Both the position numbers and the translations under genes were made by a program. A stretch of DNA of 64,000 nucleotides, taken from Microbacterium sp. Marseille-Q6965 (lineage in GTDB: Bacteria > Actinomycetota > Actinomycetes > Actinomycetales > Microbacteriaceae). The notes beneath the pieces are model-generated. The model was given only the letters and a program-made list of their open reading frames with translations, ran no database searches and was not told where the DNA came from. Location of the stretch: positions 1,054,001-1,118,000 of the forward strand of contig NZ_CAMGZA010000001.1 in assembly GCF_946151065.1 (NCBI RefSeq), read 5' to 3'. Numbering within the stretch: position 1 is the stretch's first letter; the number at the start of each line of letters is the position of its first letter. Of the stretch, positions 7,649-16,527 are shown piece after piece.

Positions 7649-7676
7649 ACCCTACGGGAAGATAACGAAAATGTCA
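7649..7676 (-). promoter_or_regulatory. promoter of the M23 peptidase gene
   Basis: TGACAT (7676-7671), a 16-nt spacer and TAGGGT (7654-7649) on the minus strand put the transcription start near 7642, about 140 nt before the start codon. GTGACAT and GTTATC around the -35 form a loose repeat that could bind a regulator such as MtrA; this is a weak guess. Confidence 0.5.
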
Positions 7677-7716
7677 CGCCCCGTTCCTGAGAGCGTCACC
7701 GCGCTCGCAGAAGGAC

Positions 7717-8415
7717 TCAGCGGGCCGCGACGAGGAAGACGTGCGACGCGATCTCGACCGGCAGTTCGAGCGCCTCGTCGCTGCCGTCCATGTGCACGAG
7801 CACGTAGCCCTCGCTGTAGCGGAAGTCGCCCGAGGCGCCCGGCACGACGCCGGCCACGCGCAGCTGCTGCAGCAGTTCGGGGTCGACCTGCGCCGGCTCG
7901 GCCAGGCGCCGCACCGTGCCCTGGATCGGGCCGCCCTGCGCGTCGAGCGCCTTCACCAGCCCGATGACGCCCTCGTCGAAGTCGCGGCTGGGCTCGCCGC
8001 CGATGAGGTCGAGCCCGGGGATCGGGTTGCCGTAGGGCGACTCCGTGGGGCTGCCCAGCAGCTCGATGAGGCGGCGCTCCACCTGCTCGCTCATCACGTG
8101 CTCCCAGCGGCACGCCTCCTCGTGGACATAGGCCCAGTCGAGGCCGATGACGTCCGAGAGCAGCCGCTCGGCCAGGCGGTGCTTGCGCATCACGTCCACG
8201 GCCTTCTGCCGGCCGACCTCAGACAGCTCAAGGCGACGGTCCTCGCCCACGTGCACGAGTCCGTCGCGCTCCATGCGGCCGACCGTCTGCGAGACCGTCG
8301 GACCCGAGTGCCCGAGCCGCTCGGAGATGCGCGCGCGCAGCGGCACGATGTTCTCCTCCTCGAGCTCGAGGATGGTGCGAAGGTACATCTCCGTCGTGTC
8401 GATCAGGTCGGTCAT
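7717..8415 (-). CDS. DtxR/IdeR-family metal-dependent transcriptional regulator
   Basis: 232 aa, the length of full DtxR/IdeR proteins. The N-terminal winged helix (about residues 1-70) has the family's TTEMYLRTILELEEE and a recognition helix SGPTVSQTVGRMERDGL. The dimerisation and metal-binding domain follows with HRLAERLL, CRWEHVMSE and the ligand-bearing helices. A C-terminal SH3-like/FeoA domain completes it. These regulators use Fe(II) or Mn(II) as corepressor of uptake genes. Start ATG 8415 is preceded by GGAGG. A -10-like TAGGAT lies further upstream. No DtxR-type palindrome was seen near its own promoter. Confidence 0.92.
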   Translation of the reverse strand: MTDLIDTTEMYLRTILELEEENIVPLRARISERLGHSGPTVSQTVGRMERDGLVHVGEDRRLELSEVGRQKAVDVMRKHRLAERLLSDVIGLDWAYVHEEACRWEHVMSEQVERRLIELLGSPTESPYGNPIPGLDLIGGEPSRDFDEGVIGLVKALDAQGGPIQGTVRRLAEPAQVDPELLQQLRVAGVVPGASGDFRYSEGYVLVHMDGSDEALELPVEIASHVFLVAAR

Positions 8416-8463
8416 CGGGGCCTCCGTCGGGTTCCTCCGGCAATCCTATTCGGCGCCGAGTGA

Positions 8464-9636
<1,173 letters not shown>

Positions 9637-9711
9637 CCCGGCGCGGACCCCGTCCGCCGGCCCGATCGGGCGCCGAGAGAGGCACGCGCGACGCCGCGCC
9701 TCGCGCTGCCG

Positions 9712-10584
9712 TCAGTCCTCTTCGTCGTCCGCGTCGTCGTCCGACAGGTCTTCGTCGTCCGAAAGGTCTTCGTCGTCCGACAGCTCGTCGTCCTCGTCGT
9801 CGTCCTCGTCGAGCTCGTCGATGTCGACGCCGTCGACGTCGCCGGCGTGCAGGATCGGCGACGCGTCGGCATCGAGCTCGTCGTCCTCCTCGAGGTCGTC
9901 CTCGTCGAGGTCGTCCTCGTCGAAGTCGTCGTCCAGGTCCGACGCCGCGTCGTCCTCTTCGTCGTCCGCGTCGTCGTCGCCCTGGTCGCGCTCGGCGGCG
10001 TCATCCTCCGCGGCCGCCTCGGCCGCGGCCTGTGCCGCCTGGTACTCCTTGAGGCGCACGGACCAGGGCACCCATTCGGGCGCCAACAGCGCACCCTCCC
10101 CCGGCAGCAGCTCGGCCTCGAGCACCGTCGGCTCGGCGCCCTCGACCACGGCGAGCGAGACCGTCCAGTACCAGCCGGGGTAGCCGGGCAGCGTGTTCTC
10201 GAACAGCAGCGAGACCACGCCATCCGCCTCGACGCGGTGCCCCGCCGGCGCGCCGATGGACGGGTCCGGTGTGAATTCGCGCAGGGCCTCGAGGGCGAGA
10301 TCGTGCGCCTCGAGCAGCCGCGCGTCGGGCACGACCGGCGCGGCGGCGGTCCCGACCTCGGGGTCGGACGCCTCCGGCGCGGCGAGTTCCGGCCCAGGCA
10401 TGGGGGCCTCGGCCGGCGCCCCGTGCACCGGTTCTTCCGCGGCCTCCCCCGCGACGACCTCCGGCTCGGTCGTCACCGGCGCCCCGACCGCCTCGTCGGC
10501 GGACGCAGCGGTGGCGGCCGCATCCTGCGGCGCGTCGCCCTGCGGCTCCGGCGCCTCGTCGGGGGTGTCAGACATCGAGCTCAT
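9712..10584 (-). CDS. DUF3027 family protein with long acidic tail
   Basis: 290 aa. Residues 1-90 are Ala/Glu/Pro-rich and low complexity. A compact domain of about 100 residues follows (PDARLLEAHDLALEAL to APEWVPWSVRLKEY) and matches the DUF3027 family. The last ~80 residues are almost only Asp and Glu, including a six-residue repeat LSDDED. The function is unknown; family members sit beside the same cold-shock gene in other actinobacteria. GAAGGG precedes ATG 10584, which lies inside the upstream cold-shock gene (17-nt overlap); ATG 10575 is an alternative. The acidic tail could bind basic partners or nucleic-acid-binding proteins. Confidence 0.75.
   Translation of the reverse strand: MSSMSDTPDEAPEPQGDAPQDAAATAASADEAVGAPVTTEPEVVAGEAAEEPVHGAPAEAPMPGPELAAPEASDPEVGTAAAPVVPDARLLEAHDLALEALREFTPDPSIGAPAGHRVEADGVVSLLFENTLPGYPGWYWTVSLAVVEGAEPTVLEAELLPGEGALLAPEWVPWSVRLKEYQAAQAAAEAAAEDDAAERDQGDDDADDEEDDAASDLDDDFDEDDLDEDDLEEDDELDADASPILHAGDVDGVDIDELDEDDDEDDELSDDEDLSDDEDLSDDDADDEED
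9743..9796. repeat. 18-nt tandem repeat encoding LSDDED
   Basis: About three copies of an 18-nt unit (GACAGGTCTTCGTCGTCC at 9743, a one-base variant at 9761, and a degenerate third copy from 9779) at the 3' end of the DUF3027 gene. The unit length keeps the frame, so copy number could vary without disrupting the protein. Confidence 0.7.
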
Positions 10585-10948
10585 CGGCGACCCTTCGCAG
10601 CACGGCGGCGGCCTTGCGCGCGTGGCTGTTCGAGGGGTAGTGACCGCGGCGCAGGTCCTCGCCGACACCGTCGAGCATCTTCACGAGGTCCTCGATGATG
10701 ATCGCCATGTCCTCCGCCTTCTTGCGGTTCGGCCTCACGCGCGTCGGCGGCGCCTCCAGCACGCGCACCGAGAGCGCCTGCGGCCCCTTGCGGCCGTCGG
10801 CGATGCCGAACTCCACGCGCGCGCCCTGTTTCGGCGTCGTGCCCGCGGGCAACGCCGTGGCGTGCAGGAAGACGTCCTGGCCGTCGTCCGAGGCGATGAA
10901 GCCGAAGCCCTTCTCCTCGTCGTAGAACCTGACCTTGCCGGTGGGCAT
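10568..10948 (-). CDS. cold-shock domain protein with C-terminal extension
   Basis: 126 aa. Residues 1-65 are a cold-shock domain with both RNA-binding motifs (GFGFIAS as RNP1 and DVFLHA as RNP2). This type binds single-stranded nucleic acid and acts as an RNA chaperone. Residues 66-126 form a helical extension (KKAEDMAIIIEDLVKMLDG) absent from the 67-aa CspA proteins. AGAGG lies just upstream of ATG 10948. A -10-like TAGGCT lies further upstream. The downstream DUF3027 gene starts inside it, so the two are co-translated. Confidence 0.9.
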   Translation of the reverse strand: MPTGKVRFYDEEKGFGFIASDDGQDVFLHATALPAGTTPKQGARVEFGIADGRKGPQALSVRVLEAPPTRVRPNRKKAEDMAIIIEDLVKMLDGVGEDLRRGHYPSNSHARKAAAVLRRVADELDV

Positions 10949-11040
10949 GGGACACCTCTTGCTGAGCGATCGTGCGGACGGATGCGGATGGGGCGCGTCG
11001 CCGCGCCTCGTTTCCAGCCTACCCATCCGGCGGCGACGCG

Positions 11041-11046
11041 TATCCT
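11041..11046 (+). promoter_or_regulatory. -10 element, leaderless type
   Basis: TATCCT ends 7 nt before the ATG at 11054; no Shine-Dalgarno. Confidence 0.55.
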
Positions 11047-11053
11047 GGTCGGG

Positions 11054-11332
11054 ATGAGCAGCAAGCAGCCCGCCGACGAGACCCCGGTCCGCCGCATCGA
11101 TCGGATCCTCACGTTCATGTCGCTCGGCGTGATCGTGCTGTCGGTCGGCTGCTTCTTCGCGCTCCTGATCGCCGACGCGGCGGGCTTGCAAGCGGAGGAC
11201 TTCGGCCGGGGCGCATGGCCGATCATCGCGACCATCCCGATGTTCGGCTTGCCGGTGGGGTTCGTGCTCATCTTCGCGCTGCTGATCATGTCGATGATCC
11301 GAAGGGGACGGGCGTCGGACCGCCCGTCCTGA
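11054..11332 (+). CDS. small two-TM membrane protein, uncharacterised
   Basis: 92 aa with two hydrophobic segments (about residues 20-43, ILTFMSLGVIVLSVGCFFAL, and 62-84, MFGLPVGFVLIFALLIMSMI) and a basic C-terminus. Similar small actinobacterial proteins are often loosely labelled as ABC transporter components, but no ATPase motif is present. It precedes the helicase-associated gene by 13 nt and may share its mRNA. I cannot assign a function. Confidence 0.75.
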   Translation: MSSKQPADETPVRRIDRILTFMSLGVIVLSVGCFFALLIADAAGLQAEDFGRGAWPIIATIPMFGLPVGFVLIFALLIMSMIRRGRASDRPS

Positions 11333-11345
11333 GGCCCCGGATCGC

Positions 11346-13007
11346 GTGGTAGCCGAAGCGCGCACGCTCGCGGAGCGTCTCGCCGCCAGAGAGGACGGCG
11401 AGATCGCCCGGCTGCTGAGCGCGCGGAGGATCTCGGCGCACGTGCCGTGGCGCAGCTGGTTCGACGCGGCCGAGGCGCTGCTCGACCCGGCCTCGATCGC
11501 GGCGGCACTGCGCGCGCTTCCCCGCGACGACCTGCACGCGCTGCGGACGGGCTCGGGGCCGGAGCAGCTGGGGCTCACCGATGCCCAGGGCCGCCCGTTC
11601 GCCCCGGTGGCCGAGGCACTGCCGCACGAGATCACGCCGACCCCGGCGCGGGCTCCCCGGCCGGCGTCGTCCGACGCGGCCGCCCATGCCGCCGAGCGCG
11701 CCTTCACGGCCACGACCGCACTGGCGGACCTTCTGATCGACGCCCTGCGGGTGCCGCTGGGGCGCGTGGCGACGGGCCTGGCGGCCACAGAGCGCAAGCG
11801 CCTGGTTCAGGAGGAGCTGGCGCGCGACGGTGACGAGGCCGACGCTCTCGTCCGGGCCGCCGAGCTGGCCGGGCTGCTGCGCGGCCAGGATCGCCGCTGG
11901 CTGGTGACGTCCGCGGGCGCGGAGTGGATCCGCCGCTCCACCGGCGAGCGCTGGTCTGCCCTGGTCTCGGCGCTGCGTAGCGCGCTGCCGGCCGGACTGC
12001 GTGACGGCGGCGGCTGGATCGATCCGGCCCTGTGGCCGCAGGCGTACCCGCTCGACCCCGAGTGGCCCGAGCATGCGGCGCGCTGGGCGGAGCTGTGGCG
12101 CCTCGTCGGCCTCGTCGCGGAGGACGGCGGCGAGCCGGAATGGGCCGCGCTCCCCCGTCGCGGCGAGTCCCCCGAGCCGGCGCCGCTGCTGGCGCTGCTG
12201 CCGCAGGAGGTCGACCGTGTCTTCCTGCAGAATGACCTGACCGCGATCTCACCGGGCCCGCTCGCGCCCGAGCTCGACGTGCGGCTGCGCGGCATGGCGG
12301 TGCGGGAGTCGCACGCACAGGCATCGACGTACCGCTTCACGGAGGCGTCGATCGGTCAGGCGCTGTCGGCGGGCGAGACCGCCGACGGCCTGCGCACCTT
12401 CCTGTCGGAGCTGTCGTTGACCGGCCTGCCGCAGCCGCTGGCGTACCTGATCGAGCGGACGGCGGAGCGCCACGGGCTCGTGCGCATCTCGCTGGATCCC
12501 GAAACCGGACACACGGTGGTCTCGAGCCGCGATCACCAGCTGCTCGACACGATCGCGGTCGATCAGGCGCTGCGACCCCTCGGGCTCGTGCCGGACGGCC
12601 GACTGCTGCGCACGCGCGCCGACCGGGCGGCGGTGTACTGGGCGCTCGCCGATGCGCGGTATCCCGTCGTGGTGATCGATGAGGAGGGCGAGGCGGTCGC
12701 GCTGCGGCGGCACCGTCTGGCGGCCGCCGAAACGCCCGACGCCGACCGCTACGCCGCGCTCCTCGCCCGCCTGCGCGAGTCGGAATCCGGCGATGCCGAC
12801 GCGGCCTGGCGCGAGCGCGAGCTCGACGCCGCCGTGCGCGAGAAGGCGACCCTCGTCGTCACGGTGGCGCTGCCGGACGGCTCCCAGCGGGAGTTCACCC
12901 TCGAGGCGACCGGCCTCGGCGGGGGTCGCCTGCGCGGCCTGGACCGGGGCGCCGACGTCGAGCGCACCCTGCCGATCCGGTCGATCGCCTCGCTACGCCG
13001 GGCGTAA
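11346..13007 (+). CDS. helicase-associated domain protein (XPB/Ssl2 helicase partner)
   Basis: 553 aa starting at GTG. No Walker A or DEAD box is present, so it is not itself a helicase. The C-terminal region (FLQNDLTAISPGPLAPELDVRL onward, about residue 295) matches the domain named XPB/Ssl2-like helicase C-terminal. The N-terminal ~200 residues are helical and resemble winged-helix segments. It lies 43 nt upstream of the XPB-like helicase. The pairing is conserved in actinobacteria and suggests a DNA-repair or strand-separation complex; the exact role is not established. Confidence 0.78.
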   Translation: MVAEARTLAERLAAREDGEIARLLSARRISAHVPWRSWFDAAEALLDPASIAAALRALPRDDLHALRTGSGPEQLGLTDAQGRPFAPVAEALPHEITPTPARAPRPASSDAAAHAAERAFTATTALADLLIDALRVPLGRVATGLAATERKRLVQEELARDGDEADALVRAAELAGLLRGQDRRWLVTSAGAEWIRRSTGERWSALVSALRSALPAGLRDGGGWIDPALWPQAYPLDPEWPEHAARWAELWRLVGLVAEDGGEPEWAALPRRGESPEPAPLLALLPQEVDRVFLQNDLTAISPGPLAPELDVRLRGMAVRESHAQASTYRFTEASIGQALSAGETADGLRTFLSELSLTGLPQPLAYLIERTAERHGLVRISLDPETGHTVVSSRDHQLLDTIAVDQALRPLGLVPDGRLLRTRADRAAVYWALADARYPVVVIDEEGEAVALRRHRLAAAETPDADRYAALLARLRESESGDADAAWRERELDAAVREKATLVVTVALPDGSQREFTLEATGLGGGRLRGLDRGADVERTLPIRSIASLRRA

Positions 13008-13036
13008 CGACCGGTGCCACGTTCACCCCGCGGCGG

Positions 13037-13042
13037 TAGACT
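13037..13042 (+). promoter_or_regulatory. -10 element, leaderless type
   Basis: TAGACT ends 8 nt before the helicase ATG at 13051. Confidence 0.5.
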
Positions 13043-13050
13043 GATTCGCT

Positions 13051-14694
13051 ATGTCTGATGGCCCCCTGATCGTCCAGAGCGACCGCACGGTCCTGCTCGA
13101 GGCCGCGCACCCCGATGCCGAGTCGGCGCGGCACGATCTCGCCGTCTTCGCGGAGCTCGAGCGCGCCCCCGAGCACATCCACACGTACCGGATCACGCGC
13201 CTCGGGCTGTGGAACGCGCGCGCCGCGGGCCACACCGCCGACGACATGCTGCAGACGCTGGATCGGTGGAGCCGCTTCCCCGTGCCGCCGTCGGTTTCCA
13301 CCGACATCCGCGAGACGGTGAACCGCTACGGCCGTCTCACGATCGAGCGCGGCGACGAGGGCGAGCTGCTGCTCAAGTCCACCGACCGGGCCGTGCTCGC
13401 CGAAGTCTCGCGCAACAAGCGCATCCAGCCGCTGCTCATCGGCCAGCCCGCGCCCGACACGTATGTCGTCGACGCGTGGGCGCGGGGTCACATCAAGCAG
13501 GAGCTGCTGAAGATCGGCTGGCCCGCCGAGGACCTGGCCGGCTACACGCCCGGCACCCCCCACGCGATCGCCCTCGACGAGGACGGGTGGAACCTGCGGC
13601 CCTACCAGCAGCAGGCGGTCGAGACCTTCAGCGCCGACGGGTCGGGCGTCGTGGTCCTCCCCTGCGGCGCGGGCAAGACGCTCGTGGGCGCCGGCGCCAT
13701 GGCCGCGACGAAGACGACCACCCTCATCCTCGTGACCAACACCGTCTCGGCGCGTCAGTGGCGCGACGAGCTGCTCAAGCGCACCACCCTCACTCCGGAG
13801 GAGATCGGCGAGTACTCGGGGCAGGTCAAGGAGATCAAGCCGGTCACGATCGCGACGTATCAGATCCTCACGTCGAAGCGGAAGGGCCAGTACGCACACC
13901 TCGACGTGCTCGACGCGCTCGACTGGGGCCTCATCGTGTACGACGAGGTCCACCTGCTGCCGGCGCCCGTGTTCAAGCTCACCGCCGACCTGCAGGCACG
14001 ACGCCGCCTGGGACTGACCGCCACTCTTGTGCGCGAGGACGGGCGCGAGGGCGACGTGTTCAGCCTCATCGGGCCCAAGCGGTTCGACGCGCCCTGGAAG
14101 GAGATCGAGGCGCAGGGGTTCATCGCGCCCGCGGCCTGCTACGAGGTCCGCGTCGACCTGCCGGCGGATGAGCGGCTCGAGTACGCGGCGAGCGCCGACG
14201 AGGAGCGCTACCGCCTCGCGGCGACGGCGCCCGCGAAGATCGACGTGGTTCGCGACATCATCGCGCGCCACCCGGGCGAGCAGGTGCTCGTCATCGGGCA
14301 GTACCTCGACCAGCTCGACGAGCTCTCACAGGCGCTCGACGCTCCCAAGATCACCGGTTCCACCCCCGTCGACGAGCGCGAGCAACTGTTCCAGGCCTTC
14401 CGAGACGGTACGGTGCCGGTGCTCGTGGTGTCGAAGGTGGCGAACTTCTCGGTGGATCTGCCGGATGCGTCGGTGGCGATCCAGGTGTCCGGATCGTTCG
14501 GATCGCGCCAGGAGGAGGCTCAGCGCCTCGGCCGCCTGCTGCGGCCCAAGAGCGACGGTCAGACGGCGAGCTTCTACACGCTCATCGCCCGCGACACGGT
14601 CGACCAGGACTTCGCCCAGAATCGCCAGCGGTTCCTCGCCGAGCAGGGCTACAGCTACACCATCCTCGACGTCGGCGATCTCGTCGCCGCCTAG
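13051..14694 (+). CDS. XPB-type DNA repair helicase (superfamily 2)
   Basis: 547 aa. The N-terminal ~180 residues form the XPB damage-recognition-like domain. Motif Q (LRPYQQQAV) is followed by Walker A CGAGKT near residue 206, Walker B DEVH at residues 298-301, motif III LTATLVRED, and motifs V/VI in SFGSRQEEAQRLGRLLRPK. Bacterial XPB homologues are ATP-dependent 3'-5' DNA helicases. In eukaryotes XPB acts in TFIIH and nucleotide excision repair; the bacterial role is less clear. It has its own leaderless-type promoter 43 nt after the helicase-associated gene. Confidence 0.93.
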   Translation: MSDGPLIVQSDRTVLLEAAHPDAESARHDLAVFAELERAPEHIHTYRITRLGLWNARAAGHTADDMLQTLDRWSRFPVPPSVSTDIRETVNRYGRLTIERGDEGELLLKSTDRAVLAEVSRNKRIQPLLIGQPAPDTYVVDAWARGHIKQELLKIGWPAEDLAGYTPGTPHAIALDEDGWNLRPYQQQAVETFSADGSGVVVLPCGAGKTLVGAGAMAATKTTTLILVTNTVSARQWRDELLKRTTLTPEEIGEYSGQVKEIKPVTIATYQILTSKRKGQYAHLDVLDALDWGLIVYDEVHLLPAPVFKLTADLQARRRLGLTATLVREDGREGDVFSLIGPKRFDAPWKEIEAQGFIAPAACYEVRVDLPADERLEYAASADEERYRLAATAPAKIDVVRDIIARHPGEQVLVIGQYLDQLDELSQALDAPKITGSTPVDEREQLFQAFRDGTVPVLVVSKVANFSVDLPDASVAIQVSGSFGSRQEEAQRLGRLLRPKSDGQTASFYTLIARDTVDQDFAQNRQRFLAEQGYSYTILDVGDLVAA

Positions 14695-14725
14695 GCGCCT
14701 GTCGGCGGATCTCAGGATCGGCACG

Positions 14726-14731
14726 TACTCT
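14726..14731 (+). promoter_or_regulatory. -10 element, leaderless type
   Basis: TACTCT ends 7 nt before the lipoprotein ATG at 14739. Confidence 0.5.
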
Positions 14732-14738
14732 CACGGGC

Positions 14739-15638
14739 ATGCGTCACCCGCTTCGCGCGAGCGTCGCCGGTCTCGTCCTCGCCGCGCTCGCCACCACGAT
14801 CGGTTGCGCCTCGGCACCGACGGTTCCCGCCGAACTCGAGCGCGCGGCTGCGGTCGTCCGCGCGACACCGGGCGTCACCGGCGTGTCATTGCGTGCCGCC
14901 GAATCGATCGCCGAGCCCCCGCTGCCGAACTTCGGCGAGCGCGTGGTGGAGCCGGTGGTGCTCGATGCCGAGGTGACCGTCGATCCGGGGCTCTCCTCGG
15001 AGCGGGCGCACGCGCTCGCGCTCGACGCCTTCCGCTCGCTCACGGCGCCGGGCGTGCTCGAAGCGCGTGAGGGCGCGACCCTCCGCATCGCGTTCCGCGC
15101 TGGGGACGACGGTGCGCCGCCGCGCGTCGAGGTGGGCGCCGCGGCGGATGCCGCCCCGGTCGTCGTCGCCGAGGCGGTCGCCGACGCGCTCGAGATCGCG
15201 AGGGCCGGCACGGCCGACGTGTCGCTCACCGTCGACGGGGAGGGGTGCGACGGCATCCGCTGCACGGTCACGGTGGCGGCCGACGACACGGCCGTGTTCC
15301 CGGCACTGCACCGCGCCGCCGTGGCGGCGGGACGGCGGGCGGAGCTCACGGCACCCGGGGCTCGCTTCGGAACCCCCGCCTTGCACGGGGACGAGAAGCT
15401 CGGCCTCCTCGTGGAGCTCGCCACCCGCCCGGGCGTCGCCGACGCCGCCTACCTGCCCCAGGAGAACGCGTTCCGTGTCTTCGTCGACGCCGAACCGGGG
15501 TCGCCCCCGGTGACCGAGGTCGTGCACTGGCTGATGTCCCGGGCCGACGCTCGACGCACCGGGGAGCACTGGGCCTGGACCCTCATCGACGCAAGCGGCG
15601 CCGAGAGGTCCGGCTGGATCTCGGGGTTCGCGCCCTGA
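14739..15638 (+). CDS. putative lipoprotein, uncharacterised
   Basis: 299 aa. The signal peptide MRHPLRASVAGLVLAALATT leads to Cys23 in a lipobox-like TIGC, indicating lipid anchoring on the outer membrane face. The mature part is Ala/Val/Glu-rich with alternating strands and two Cys (CDGIRC) that could form a disulfide. I recognise no enzyme motif. It lies between the helicase and the two-component system and has a leaderless-type promoter, so it is likely independent. Confidence 0.8.
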   Translation: MRHPLRASVAGLVLAALATTIGCASAPTVPAELERAAAVVRATPGVTGVSLRAAESIAEPPLPNFGERVVEPVVLDAEVTVDPGLSSERAHALALDAFRSLTAPGVLEAREGATLRIAFRAGDDGAPPRVEVGAAADAAPVVVAEAVADALEIARAGTADVSLTVDGEGCDGIRCTVTVAADDTAVFPALHRAAVAAGRRAELTAPGARFGTPALHGDEKLGLLVELATRPGVADAAYLPQENAFRVFVDAEPGSPPVTEVVHWLMSRADARRTGEHWAWTLIDASGAERSGWISGFAP

Positions 15639-15741
15639 TCTGGGACCGCGCGCCCTCCCGCGTCGGACGGGACGAAGGCCTCGGCATGTTCGCTTTCCGC
15701 CGATCCGTCGCGATTTCCAGCCCGATCATCGCTCCGGCCGA

Positions 15742-15747
15742 CATAAT
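15742..15747 (+). promoter_or_regulatory. -10 element, leaderless type
   Basis: CATAAT ends 6 nt before the response regulator ATG at 15754. Confidence 0.55.
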
Positions 15748-15753
15748 GGGGCC

Positions 15754-16449
15754 ATGACCGCACCGCGCATCCTCGTTGTCGATGACGAGCCGAACATCCG
15801 GGATCTCCTGTCGCAGAGCCTGCGATTCGCGGGATTCCAGGTGAAGACCGTGATCAACGGCGCGCAGACCATCTCCGCCGTCCTCGAGGAGGAGCCGGAC
15901 CTGATCGTGCTCGACGTGATGCTCCCCGACATGAACGGGTTCAGCGTCACCAAGCGCCTGCGCGACGCCGGCTACACCGCGCCGATCCTGTTCCTCACCG
16001 CGAAGGACGAGACCGAGGACAAGATCAAGGGCCTCAATGCGGGCGGCGACGACTACGTGACGAAGCCGTTCAGCCTCGACGAGATCGTCGCGCGCATCCA
16101 GGCGATCCTCCGCCGCACCATGCAGAGCGAGGAGGAGGAGCAGGTCATCCACGCCGGCGAACTGACGATGGATCAGGACACCCACGACGTGTACGTGGGC
16201 GACACGCAGATCGAGCTGAGCCCCACCGAGTTCAAGCTGCTGCGATACCTCATGCTCAACCCCAATCGGGTGCTGTCGAAGGCGCAGATCCTCGACCACG
16301 TCTGGGAGTACGACTTCAACGGCGATGCCGGCATCGTCGAGAGCTACATCTCCTACCTCCGCCGCAAGATCGACCCGCACGCGGCAGAGCCGCTCATCCA
16401 GACCAAGCGCGGCTTCGGCTACATGCTCAAGGTCGACAAGGCCTCGTAA
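15754..16449 (+). CDS. OmpR/PhoB-family response regulator
   Basis: 231 aa. The receiver domain (residues 1-120) has the acidic pair DDE, phospho-acceptor D54 in IVLDVMLPDMNG, and the conserved Lys in YVTKPF. The C-terminal winged-helix domain (about 140-228) has ELSPTEFKLLRYLMLNPNRV and the recognition region GIVESYISYLRRKI. It is phosphorylated by the adjacent sensor kinase and binds promoter DNA. Closest in style to the PhoP/TcrX group of actinobacteria; the signal is unknown. Confidence 0.94.
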   Translation: MTAPRILVVDDEPNIRDLLSQSLRFAGFQVKTVINGAQTISAVLEEEPDLIVLDVMLPDMNGFSVTKRLRDAGYTAPILFLTAKDETEDKIKGLNAGGDDYVTKPFSLDEIVARIQAILRRTMQSEEEEQVIHAGELTMDQDTHDVYVGDTQIELSPTEFKLLRYLMLNPNRVLSKAQILDHVWEYDFNGDAGIVESYISYLRRKIDPHAAEPLIQTKRGFGYMLKVDKAS

Positions 16450-16527
16450 GGCACGATCCTGGCCAAGGAACCCGACGCCCTCACCCGCTGGTGGCGGCGG
16501 ATCAGCCTGCGCGCGAAGGTCACCGGC

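Noticed and set aside
7504-7680. Cyclic-di-AMP (ydaO) riboswitch before the M23 peptidase gene
   Set aside because: The conserved GGGGAACC core and the CAGCTAACCTCG-type 3' element of actinobacterial ydaO leaders are not visible, although the position and the CGAACCCG segment are suggestive. A covariance-model search would decide.
9643-9657. Terminator after serC
   Set aside because: 6-bp stem with a 3-nt loop and no T-tract; possible but not supported.
9720-10010. CRISPR-like or minisatellite array
   Set aside because: The repeats are codon repeats (GTCGTC and an 18-nt unit) within the acidic tail of an intact reading frame, with no unique spacers.
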